Part shown: one piece after another, positions 29,272-38,091 of the stretch
How positions within the stretch are numbered: position 1 is the stretch's first letter
Layout: each line of letters opens with the position of its first letter
DNA from: Chitinophagaceae bacterium
GTDB taxonomy: Bacteria > Bacteroidota > Bacteroidia > Chitinophagales > Chitinophagaceae
Length of the DNA stretch: 64,000 nt
Direction of reading: 5' to 3'
Assembly (NCBI GenBank): GCA_022841365.1
Contig: JALHRP010000014.1
Location: 1 to 64,000 of the forward strand
Notes under the pieces: model-generated
Told to the model about the DNA's origin: nothing
Database searches by the model: none
What the model saw: the letters and a program-made list of their open reading frames with translations, nothing else
Made by a program: the position numbers and the translations under genes

Positions 29272-29774
29272 TGAATTGTTTCAAACATATTACAACTGTT
29301 TTTTTACTGTCGGCCTTCAGCATTCCCCTGCTGATGCCTGCTGTATGGCAATTGAAACAAACCTATGTTCAATGGGAAATGCTGGAGAAGATGGAAAAAG
29401 AAGAATTGGTACAAATTAAAATAAAAGCAGCTGGTGTAAACTGGGTGAAGTATAAAAAGGAATGCATCATCAACGGCGAAATGTTTGATGTAAAACAACT
29501 GAAAGTAACGGGAAATGAGCTGCTTTTAACCGGGTTATTTGATGAGAAAGAAAAAGAGATCAAAAAACAGCTTGAAGATTTTACAAAAAATCAGCAGCAA
29601 GCTGATGCGATGCAACATTTTGTAAAATTGTTTTCCATTTTATTTTACAACACTTCACAAATTAAAACGCCTGCTCCTGTTTACGTGCTGATGAATCAAC
29701 CTGCAACATTTGTTCCTTCAATTTATACATCTCCTTATCTGGGATATACAACACCTCCTCCTAAGTTCAGTTAA
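29271..29774 (+). CDS. hypothetical secreted/membrane protein upstream of TonB receptor
   Basis: N-terminal hydrophobic signal; ATG overlaps gpmI stop (TGATG), suggesting translational coupling. Confidence 0.65.
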   Translation: MNCFKHITTVFLLSAFSIPLLMPAVWQLKQTYVQWEMLEKMEKEELVQIKIKAAGVNWVKYKKECIINGEMFDVKQLKVTGNELLLTGLFDEKEKEIKKQLEDFTKNQQQADAMQHFVKLFSILFYNTSQIKTPAPVYVLMNQPATFVPSIYTSPYLGYTTPPPKFS

Positions 29775-29876
29775 GCATTTTTTATTTACATGTGTCGTGC
29801 AATTCTGATCTGCAGTTAAACTGTTGTGCTTTTGAATTGCATGATGGATTTTTTCTACCATCAGCTTAACAAAAAA

Positions 29877-32174
29877 ATGAGAAGGATCTTTTTAATCATT
29901 ATTACAGTGAGTGCCGTTTTATTTACACAGGCGCAAAACGAAAAGCAGGACAGCTCTGCAAAGGAGCTGGAAGAAGTAGTGATCAGTGCAAGTAAGTTTC
30001 CTGAAAAGAAATTAAATATTGCACAACGCATTGATGTCATCAGTTCGAAATTCATTAACCGTGTCAATGCACAAAACACAGGTGATCTGCTCATCAATAC
30101 CGGAAATGTATTTGTACAAAAAAGTCAGCAGGGAGGCAGCAGCCCCGTTATTCGTGGTTTTGAAGCCAGCCGTGTATTATTGGTGGTAGATGGTGTGCGG
30201 ATGAATAATCTCATCTACCGTTCGGGTCATTTGCAAAATGCAATTACAGTTGATCAGAACATGCTGGAAAGTATGGAAGTACTCTATGGCCCTGCATCTA
30301 CTATTTATGGCAGTGATGCATTGGGAGGTGTTGTTCATTTCAGAACCAAAGCACCAAAACTATCAACCGGAAAATCAATGTTGGTGAGTGGCAATGGTTT
30401 TGCACGATACAGTTCTGTGAACAATGAACAATCAATTCATGCTGATCTTAATCTCGGTTGGAAAAAATTTGCCTGGCTGCAGTCATATACATTCAGCAAT
30501 TTTGGCGATGTAAAAATGGGAAGCAACTATCCGGAAAAATATAAAGGCTTTGGCAGCAGAGATTCGTTTGTTGCATACATCAACGGAACAGATACTGTGT
30601 TAAAAAATGCAGATAACAGGGTACAGAAATTTTCTGGTTACAAGCAATGGGATATGTTGCAGAAATTTTTGTACAAACAAAATGAACGCATCAGTCATGT
30701 GCTGAATATTCAATACTCAAATACAACCAATGTACCCCGTTACGACCGCTTACAGGACAAACGTGATTTTGGAGGAGCTATCGGGAACACATTTCGTTTT
30801 GCAGAATGGTATTACGGCCCGCAAACAAGATTTTTCAGTTCTTACGATCTCACTATTCTAAAAGCAGGTTTTTTTGATGCGGTTTCTCTTAATCTGAATT
30901 ACCAGGATCTCACTGAAAGCCGCTACACCAGAGAGTTTAAACAGTACGACCGGTTAGACAGGAGAATAGAAAAAGTAAAAGTGGGCGGTTTTGTTTTTGA
31001 TACACGTAAAGTTTGGAAATCGCATGAATTAACTGTTGGTGTTGACGGGCAACTGAATGATCTTACATCAACTGCATCAAGAGTGAACATTAAAACAGGC
31101 GCTGCTTCAAAGTTAGATACACGTTATCCTGATGGAGATAACAGGATGTATAATCTGGGATTTTTTGCGCAGCATACGTATAAATTTAAAAACAGAAAAT
31201 TTGTGTTGAATGATGGCATCCGGTTTCAACAGATTTCATTGCGTTCAACTTTAGTTGATACCGCTTTGTTATTACAGCTGCCATATACAGAAATCAAACA
31301 AAATAATTTTACCGTTACAGGTAATGCAGGAATTATTTACATCCCGAAATCAGGCTCAAAATTTTCCATGAATTTTGCAACAGGTTTCAGAGCTCCAAAT
31401 GTTGACGACCTGTCTAAAATTTTTGAATCAAGCACCACTGCTCAGCAATTAGTGGTACCAAATCCAAACATCAAACCAGAAAAAACATTCAATATTGATT
31501 TGGGGTTAAGTCAGAATTTTGGAAAAGATATTCGTTTTGAAATCAGCGGATTTTACACCTGGTTCAGAGATGCGTTGGTGAAAGCTCCTTTCAGGTTAAA
31601 CGGTCAGGACTCGGTTAATTACAATGGAGTAAGAAGCCAGGTACTTGCAAACAGCAATGCCAACAAAGCATTTTTATATGGCTTCTCTGCAGCAGTTTAT
31701 TTAAGCTTTGCAAAACACTTTACGTTCAGCAGCACGTTTACATATACAGAAGGAAAATTTGAAACTGATCCAAATAAAAATACGCTGGTATATGAAAAGC
31801 AAAGCAACGGAACCTATCGTTTGGTGAGTAAAAAAGTGAACGTAAAACCGCTGGATCATATTCCGCCGGCATTTGGTAAAACAAGTCTGTTGTTTCAAAA
31901 GAAGAATATATCTGCAGAACTGTTTGCCCTGTACAATGGCTGGAAGCGTTTAGATGAATTTAATCCGGATGGAGAAGATAACGCACAATACGCCACTGCA
32001 GATGGAATGCCCGGGTGGGCTACATTCAACTTCCGTTCATCCATCAGTATTAAAAAGAAGCTCACACTTCAGTTCTCTGTTGAAAATATGTTGGACAGGA
32101 ATTACCGGTACTTTGCTTCCGGTTTTTCTGCACCCGGCAGAAACGTTATTGTTGCAGCAAGAGTAGCATTTTAA
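29877..32174 (+). CDS. TonB-dependent receptor (heme/hemoglobin-receptor-like plug region)
   Basis: Signal peptide MRRIFLIIITVSAVLFTQAQ; LLVVDGVRMNNLIYRSGHLQNAITVDQNMLESMEVLYGPASTIYGSDALGGVVHF; C-terminal barrel ending VAARVAF. Confidence 0.88.
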   Translation: MRRIFLIIITVSAVLFTQAQNEKQDSSAKELEEVVISASKFPEKKLNIAQRIDVISSKFINRVNAQNTGDLLINTGNVFVQKSQQGGSSPVIRGFEASRVLLVVDGVRMNNLIYRSGHLQNAITVDQNMLESMEVLYGPASTIYGSDALGGVVHFRTKAPKLSTGKSMLVSGNGFARYSSVNNEQSIHADLNLGWKKFAWLQSYTFSNFGDVKMGSNYPEKYKGFGSRDSFVAYINGTDTVLKNADNRVQKFSGYKQWDMLQKFLYKQNERISHVLNIQYSNTTNVPRYDRLQDKRDFGGAIGNTFRFAEWYYGPQTRFFSSYDLTILKAGFFDAVSLNLNYQDLTESRYTREFKQYDRLDRRIEKVKVGGFVFDTRKVWKSHELTVGVDGQLNDLTSTASRVNIKTGAASKLDTRYPDGDNRMYNLGFFAQHTYKFKNRKFVLNDGIRFQQISLRSTLVDTALLLQLPYTEIKQNNFTVTGNAGIIYIPKSGSKFSMNFATGFRAPNVDDLSKIFESSTTAQQLVVPNPNIKPEKTFNIDLGLSQNFGKDIRFEISGFYTWFRDALVKAPFRLNGQDSVNYNGVRSQVLANSNANKAFLYGFSAAVYLSFAKHFTFSSTFTYTEGKFETDPNKNTLVYEKQSNGTYRLVSKKVNVKPLDHIPPAFGKTSLLFQKKNISAELFALYNGWKRLDEFNPDGEDNAQYATADGMPGWATFNFRSSISIKKKLTLQFSVENMLDRNYRYFASGFSAPGRNVIVAARVAF

Positions 32175-32194
32175 GCGGTTTCTTACAACAATTT

Positions 32195-32245
32195 ATGCCG
32201 CTGTTTTCCTGTATTATTTTTAACCGGAAAGCAGCGGCATTTTCA
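32195..32245 (+). terminator. Terminator after TonB receptor
   Basis: ATGCCGCTGTTTTCC ... GGAAAGCAGCGGCAT (15 bp arms, one G-T position) followed by tttcattt. Confidence 0.75.
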
Positions 32246-32285
32246 TTTAAATTGTCTAAATTGAGGGTTGCAAACCCATCTGTGA

Positions 32286-32870
32286 ATGACTGAGGAAGCA
32301 ATCTTACTGGGATGTCTTAAAAATCAGCCGGTGGCACAACAGGAACTGTACAGCAGGTACAGCCCCAAAATGCTATCTGTCTGTTACAGGTTTGGCCGTA
32401 ACAGAGAAGATGCAGAAGACATGCTGCAGGAAGGTTTCATCAGGGTGTTCACACAAATTCATCAGTTTCAAAGTAAAGGCTCTTTTGAAGGCTGGATCAG
32501 GCGAATCATTGTGCATACCTGCATTAATCATCTGAAGAAACACAAGAAGTTTAATGACAGTGTAGATATTGCACAGGCTCAAACCCTGCAGGTAAGAGAA
32601 GACAGTGTGCCGTCAATCATTCAGGCAAAACAGGTGATTGAATGCATCAGAACATTACCGGTTGGTTACAGAACAGTTTTGAATCTGTTTGCCATTGAGG
32701 GTTATTCGCATCGTGAAATTTCAACGATGCTGGATATTGAAGAAAGCACAAGCCGTTCGCAGTACACTAGAGCCAAAGCAATGCTGGAGCAGATTTTAGT
32801 TCAGAAGAAAATCATACTCCGGCCTCAGAGACAGGATGAATGGGTTGCAGCAGCCCATCCTCGGTTTTAA
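32286..32870 (+). CDS. ECF-type RNA polymerase sigma-70 family factor
   Basis: Region 2 (EDAEDMLQEGFIRVFTQIHQFQSKGSFEGWIRRI) and region 4 (LPVGYRTVLNLFAIEGYSHREISTMLDIEESTSRSQYTRAKAML). Confidence 0.93.
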   Translation: MTEEAILLGCLKNQPVAQQELYSRYSPKMLSVCYRFGRNREDAEDMLQEGFIRVFTQIHQFQSKGSFEGWIRRIIVHTCINHLKKHKKFNDSVDIAQAQTLQVREDSVPSIIQAKQVIECIRTLPVGYRTVLNLFAIEGYSHREISTMLDIEESTSRSQYTRAKAMLEQILVQKKIILRPQRQDEWVAAAHPRF

Positions 32871-32900
32871 CAAGATCCGTACAACCAAACAAAACTGATT

Positions 32901-34268
32901 ATGGAGCGCTACATGTACAATGATGATTCTTTTGAAAAAATGCTGAAGCAAAAAGCTGATGAGTACCGTATGTACCCTTCCGGTAACACATGGGATAAAA
33001 TTCAGCAGCGGGTGCAAAAAAAGAATCAGCTCCTGAATATAAAATCTGTTGGCTTAACCATTGTACTCCTCTCTTTCTTTTCTCTTTACTTATCCAACAA
33101 TCAGGTAATAACTACCAAACATACACTAGTACTGATTCCTGAAAATACAGAACAGAACTCAACCAGCACTACAGGAACAATTGCAGCAAACAAACCTTCT
33201 GCCGCAAGAGGTTTGCAAAAGAAATTGATTCAAACATCAGCTCCTGCAAATACATTGGCTGTTGTGAAAAAAGAAGTTGAACAACAGTCAACTACTGTTC
33301 CAATAACAATACCGGCTCCTGAAACCAATGCCGTAAATGAGAAGACTTCCCCTGCTGCTGTTACTGAACAAGAGATAGTTGATCAACAGATCGAAATGGC
33401 GACAAACAATACATTGCTGTTCTCATTGAAACCGCAGCCGGGCACAATAAGTCCCGAACAACGTTTACCTGTATTGGCTAAAGCACCCGATGCAGCTGCT
33501 GTACCGGAATCACCAGCACTTAAAACAGATGCTGAATTAAACTATGAAGTGAATATTCCTGTTATTACTAAACCAAAAGATGTAAGGAAAGTACAACACT
33601 ATATTACTCCATCAGCAAGTTACCGTGTGTTGTTTGCCGACAATAAATTTACGTTTGGCAATATTCAGCAGCAGGATCCGGAGAGTCAGGTAACACATAA
33701 AACAGCCATTGGATTTGAAGCAGGTTCGGCCATTATTTTCCCATTAACCAAACGAATTGCATTCAGAACAGGAGTACAGTTTAACTATACACGTTATACA
33801 GTAAATGCGTTTAAAGCAACCCCACAATTAACAACGGTTCGTCTCAACTACACCAGCATCCAGCGTGTAACAACCCTCAACAATGATTATGGCACCTTTT
33901 CAAAAGATGTGTCGAATGAAACATATCAGGTTTCAATACCGCTTGGTATAGAAATGAAATTAGCAGGTAAAAAGAAAGTGCAGTGGAGTATGGCGGCCAA
34001 CGTTCAGCCAACCTATCTCATCAAAGCATCGGGCTACCTGCCTACAAATGATTTTAAAAAATACATAAAAGCTCCTGATTTACTTTCCAATCTTAATCTG
34101 AACACAGCAATTGAAACGTTTATCCGTTGGGATGCAAAGAAGTTTCAGTTACAGGCCGGACCACAAATCCGTTATCAGTTGTTTTCAAATGCAAGGGATG
34201 TATACCCCATACGTGAACACCTGATAGATTATGGTTTCCGTATAGGTATTGTTAAACCGCTGAGATAA
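32901..34268 (+). CDS. membrane protein: N-terminal cytoplasmic segment + TM + long linker + C-terminal beta-barrel-like domain
   Basis: About 49 aa before TM SVGLTIVLLSFFSLYLSN; T/P/A-rich linker; C-terminal HYITPSASYRVLF...RIGIVKPLR with beta-strand pattern. Confidence 0.65.
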   Translation: MERYMYNDDSFEKMLKQKADEYRMYPSGNTWDKIQQRVQKKNQLLNIKSVGLTIVLLSFFSLYLSNNQVITTKHTLVLIPENTEQNSTSTTGTIAANKPSAARGLQKKLIQTSAPANTLAVVKKEVEQQSTTVPITIPAPETNAVNEKTSPAAVTEQEIVDQQIEMATNNTLLFSLKPQPGTISPEQRLPVLAKAPDAAAVPESPALKTDAELNYEVNIPVITKPKDVRKVQHYITPSASYRVLFADNKFTFGNIQQQDPESQVTHKTAIGFEAGSAIIFPLTKRIAFRTGVQFNYTRYTVNAFKATPQLTTVRLNYTSIQRVTTLNNDYGTFSKDVSNETYQVSIPLGIEMKLAGKKKVQWSMAANVQPTYLIKASGYLPTNDFKKYIKAPDLLSNLNLNTAIETFIRWDAKKFQLQAGPQIRYQLFSNARDVYPIREHLIDYGFRIGIVKPLR

Positions 34269-34325
34269 TAAAATTCATCTCCCGCCTTTTTCGCAACAGT
34301 CTGCAGTTTTCAATATTTTTACAGC

Positions 34326-34895
34326 ATGAGATACTACATGTTGTGCGTAACAGCCATTTTATCATTGGCTGCTTTTACAGGTTGCAAAAACAGCAAAAAG
34401 GAACCAAAAGATTATATAGATATCAGTTCTTACTTAAAAGGACAGCTGCGTTATATTGACAGTGTACCTTTTGCTTTTTTAAAAGTGGTGGAGAAAGACA
34501 GCCTGTTCACCGACTCACAGTTCATTTCAAAAGAACAGGTAAAACATATTGCCGGGCAATTTCTCGTAGAAGAACTTGAAAAGAAAAATTTTGAACAAAA
34601 TTTTCAGGAAACCTCTTTTGCAGATGCCACTATTCATACCATCACCATCACGTATGAAGCAACAAATAAACAATCCCCGGTTTCAAGGGTTGATGTATAT
34701 GTAAATCCCGAGAAAGAACAAATCAGTCAACTGTACATGATCCGCACAAGTGAACAGGGCGATTCTTCAGTAACACAACAGATGCTCTGGAAACATAACA
34801 AAAGCTTTGTTCTGATTACCTCGGTAACAAAAAAAGATATGCCCGAACGGACAATTACAGAACGGGTCATTTGGGACGACCGGGAGGATAATTGA
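34326..34895 (+). CDS. hypothetical lipoprotein
   Basis: Lipobox LAAFTGC at N-terminus. Confidence 0.7.
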   Translation: MRYYMLCVTAILSLAAFTGCKNSKKEPKDYIDISSYLKGQLRYIDSVPFAFLKVVEKDSLFTDSQFISKEQVKHIAGQFLVEELEKKNFEQNFQETSFADATIHTITITYEATNKQSPVSRVDVYVNPEKEQISQLYMIRTSEQGDSSVTQQMLWKHNKSFVLITSVTKKDMPERTITERVIWDDREDN

Positions 34896-34897
34896 TT

Positions 34898-36706
34898 ATG
34901 ACGGAAACAGAATTAAAAAAAGTTTTACCAGGCATACCTGCACAACCCGGCATTTATAAATATTTTGATGCGGATAAAAAATTACTTTATGTAGGCAAGG
35001 CCAAACACCTGCGAAAGAGAGTTTCTTCTTACTTCACTAAAACACTGCAGTCGTATAAAACACAGGAACTCGTAAGGCGGATTGAACACATTGAGTTTAC
35101 CGTTGTAAACTCAGAGCAGGATGCTTTTTTTCTGGAGAATTCGCTGATTAAACAATTTCAGCCGGTATTTAATATTGATCTGAAAGATGACAAGAGTTAC
35201 CCTTTTATCGTCATTAAAAACGAGCCCTTCCCCAGAGTGTTTTTAACCCGCAGAAGAATACAGGACGGATCGCAATACATGGGACCGTTTACATCTGTTG
35301 CCAAAGTAAGAGACCTGATTGATTTTATTCGACAGCATATCCCCATCAGAAACTGCAAACTCAATCTGAGTGAAAGCAATATTAAAAAAGGAAAATTTAA
35401 AGTTTGTCTTGAATATCATTTGGGCAACTGCAAAGGTCCCTGTGAAGGCTTGCAAACACTTGAAGACTATCAGGCAAATCTGGAACAGGTAAAAAATTTA
35501 CTGAAAGGCAATCTCTCTCCCGTTATCAGGCATTTAAAAGAAGAGATGAAGCAGTTTGCAGCTGAGTTAAGTTTTGAAAAAGCAGAAATCAACAGAAAGA
35601 AAATTGAGCATCTTGAAAATTATAAAGCAACTTCTACCGTAGTAAACCCAAGGTTGGGGGATGCAGATGTGTTTTCAATTATTATACATGGCGAACATGC
35701 TTTTCTCAACTACATGATGGTACAGAATGGAAGCATTATCCAAACCGAAAACGTACAGCTCCAGTCGCATTTAGGAGAAACAGAAAAAGAGATCCTTGAG
35801 TTTGCTGTAAGTTATATCCGGAATAAGTTTGAAAGCATATCGCCTGAAATTATTGTACCGGTTGATATTGAACTGTTAGATGAGCAGTTAAAAATAACCT
35901 TACCAAAAGCAGGTGAAAAGAAAAAACTGCTTGAACTGTCACAAAAAAATGTGCGCTATTTTTTTGATGAACATCAACGCAAGTTGTCGTTACACCTGGT
36001 TGATAAGAAAAAACAAAAGCAGCAGGACCTGCTTTTACAATTGCAAAAAGATTTACAACTGCCGCAAGTGCCGTTGCATATTGAATGCTTTGATAATTCG
36101 AACTTTCAGGGAAGCTACCCGGTTGCTGCAATGGTGTGTTTTAAAAACGGTGAGCCGAGTAAAAAAGATTACCGCCGGTTTAATATAAAAACAGTAAGCG
36201 GCATCAACGATTTTGCATCAATGAAAGAAATTGTTTTCCGCAGATACAAACGATTAACTGATGAAAAGGAACCGCTTCCTCAATTAGTGATTATTGATGG
36301 AGGCAAAGGACAGTTATCTTCTGCAATGGAAAGTATTAAAGAGTTGAAACTTGAAAAAGAAATGACGGTTGTAGGGCTTGCAAAAAATGTAGAAGAGCTT
36401 TTCTTCACCAGTGATCAGCAGTCATTAAAACTATCTTACAACAGTGAATCACTGAACCTGATAAGAACAATTCGTGATGAAGTTCACCGCTTTGGCATCA
36501 GTTTTCACAGGCAGAAAAGAAGTAAGGGAGCGTTTACCACACAATTAAACGGTATTGAAGGTATAGGCGAGGCAACAATAGAGTTGTTGTTGAAAGAATA
36601 CAAATCTCTTGCAAATATTCGTGCAGCCTCAACAGAAGAGATTACAGCTTTAATCGGGGCGAAAAAAGAAAGGCTGCTGCGTTCGGTACTGGAAAAAGAG
36701 AAATAA
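34898..36706 (+). CDS. uvrC: excinuclease ABC subunit C
   Basis: GIY-YIG-like N-domain (PGIYKYFDADKKLLYVGKAKHLRKRVSSYF), UVR region, IECFDNSNFQGSYPVAAMVCFKNGEPSKKDYRRFNIKTV, LVIIDGGKGQL, HhH end. Confidence 0.96.
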   Translation: MTETELKKVLPGIPAQPGIYKYFDADKKLLYVGKAKHLRKRVSSYFTKTLQSYKTQELVRRIEHIEFTVVNSEQDAFFLENSLIKQFQPVFNIDLKDDKSYPFIVIKNEPFPRVFLTRRRIQDGSQYMGPFTSVAKVRDLIDFIRQHIPIRNCKLNLSESNIKKGKFKVCLEYHLGNCKGPCEGLQTLEDYQANLEQVKNLLKGNLSPVIRHLKEEMKQFAAELSFEKAEINRKKIEHLENYKATSTVVNPRLGDADVFSIIIHGEHAFLNYMMVQNGSIIQTENVQLQSHLGETEKEILEFAVSYIRNKFESISPEIIVPVDIELLDEQLKITLPKAGEKKKLLELSQKNVRYFFDEHQRKLSLHLVDKKKQKQQDLLLQLQKDLQLPQVPLHIECFDNSNFQGSYPVAAMVCFKNGEPSKKDYRRFNIKTVSGINDFASMKEIVFRRYKRLTDEKEPLPQLVIIDGGKGQLSSAMESIKELKLEKEMTVVGLAKNVEELFFTSDQQSLKLSYNSESLNLIRTIRDEVHRFGISFHRQKRSKGAFTTQLNGIEGIGEATIELLLKEYKSLANIRAASTEEITALIGAKKERLLRSVLEKEK

Positions 36707-36719
36707 GGGCAAAAAAAAT

Positions 36720-36750
36720 GGGGCCAGGATAGAAATCCAGCCCCGTCTTT
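36720..36750 (+). terminator. Probable terminator after uvrC
   Basis: GGGGC/GCCCC with inner GGAT/ATCC stem, short T run (gtcttt). Confidence 0.5.
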
Positions 36751-36913
36751 AAAATCCAATATCCTATGAAAAACCGAGACGAAGATACAAACACTTAGTA
36801 GAATAGCAATACTTCAAAGCGGGTATTTTCATACTATTTTTCAATTTTTTTTCGAAGATTTTTTGGCTTTACAGCCTGATTATCAATAAATACAACGAAA
36901 AAAATCGCACATA

Positions 36914-36947
36914 AAAAAACCACCCAAAAAGGGTGGTTTTTTATTTT
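36914..36947. terminator. Bidirectional terminator between uvrC and gldN
   Basis: aaaaaaCCACCC-aaaaa-GGGTGGtttttt. Confidence 0.85.
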
Positions 36948-36961
36948 AATGTTTTCTGTAA

Positions 36962-38032
36962 TTAATATGACCAGAGGTCCTGCTCGTAGTTAAAGATCTT
37001 GTCTTTAATATTTTCACCTTCCAGTAAACGGAGGATCGGATCCTTGATGTAATCCTTTAACCTTCTGTCATACGGATTATCCATGGTTGATTTGGTGATA
37101 TAGCTGCTGAACATCCGGTTTTCGAATAGTTCTTCCCATGTCATACGTGCACCAAAGTTTTTACCATTAAAGGCCTCATACTTTGCTAACAACGGACGGC
37201 AATCGGGATAGTACACCCAAAACAAAGGAACCATGCCAACAAATATTCCAGTGGTAGTATAAAGTGGCTTTACAGGAGCAATGCCCAATATCCGCACAAA
37301 CATTCTGGATGATTCTTTATCAAACACCCACTCTTCTTTGATACGAAACTGATAAATACTATCCGGATCAAACTCACGGGTTCTTACTTCGTACCGGCTG
37401 ATATTTCCCTGCATGTCGTATGAAGGAACCGTATCAACACCGCCTGCAAATGACTCGAGCACTTTAGCCGGAGTAAGAGGGGTTGTGAAACGATCGTCCA
37501 CTACATCAAACGCAGTGATTTCTCTGTCACGGATTGCTTTTAAAAGGATGGAGATAAAACGCTGATTCCCGTTATCTTCATCTGCCGCATAACGGAAAGG
37601 AAGATTCATTTTTTCACGGGTATCAATTTCACGCCATACACGCTGGCGGTATACCGCATCATCTTCACGAATATGTTCATAAGCCAACGGCTGACGATCT
37701 TTAATGAGATTACGTTCAATAGACGCATCATTCCTTAAAGATGGCTTTACAGAATCCATTGCAACGTTTCCTGTAGAAGGAACAACAACAATGGGAATAC
37801 TATCCTGTGGCTTATTGGATTGTTGTGGCTGGTTATTATTACCATAGCTCGAAGGCTGGTTACCATAACTTGATGGCTGATTGCCATAGCTGGATGGCTG
37901 GTTGCCGTAGCTTGATGTTGGTGTACGTTGTGATTTTGTTCTGGTAGACTTTTTCTTTGTCTGCGCAGAAACATTCACCGTAACCATCAGGCAACTAAGC
38001 AAAAGGCCAATTCCAAGGTTTTTCATTTTCAT
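36962..38032 (-). CDS. gldN: type IX secretion / gliding motility protein GldN (PorN)
   Basis: Last gene of gldKLMN set; REDDAVYRQRVWREIDTREKMNLPFRY; KEEWVFDKESSRMFVRILGIAP; MTWEELFENRMFSSYITKSTMDNP. Confidence 0.93.
   Translation of the reverse strand: MKMKNLGIGLLLSCLMVTVNVSAQTKKKSTRTKSQRTPTSSYGNQPSSYGNQPSSYGNQPSSYGNNNQPQQSNKPQDSIPIVVVPSTGNVAMDSVKPSLRNDASIERNLIKDRQPLAYEHIREDDAVYRQRVWREIDTREKMNLPFRYAADEDNGNQRFISILLKAIRDREITAFDVVDDRFTTPLTPAKVLESFAGGVDTVPSYDMQGNISRYEVRTREFDPDSIYQFRIKEEWVFDKESSRMFVRILGIAPVKPLYTTTGIFVGMVPLFWVYYPDCRPLLAKYEAFNGKNFGARMTWEELFENRMFSSYITKSTMDNPYDRRLKDYIKDPILRLLEGENIKDKIFNYEQDLWSY
37841..37924 (-). repeat. 21-bp in-frame tandem repeat in gldN (SSYGNQP x ~4)
   Basis: Repeat starts at 37841, 37862, 37883, 37904 (21 bp period). 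Confidence 0.9.
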
Positions 38033-38091
38033 CTTGCCGGTTTTTAGTATAAACGCAATTTTTCTTAAAATAATATAGTTTAGATTCAGAA

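Noticed and set aside
37841-37924. Regular repeats considered as CRISPR-like
   Set aside because: Head-to-tail 21-bp coding repeats without spacers; part of gldN.
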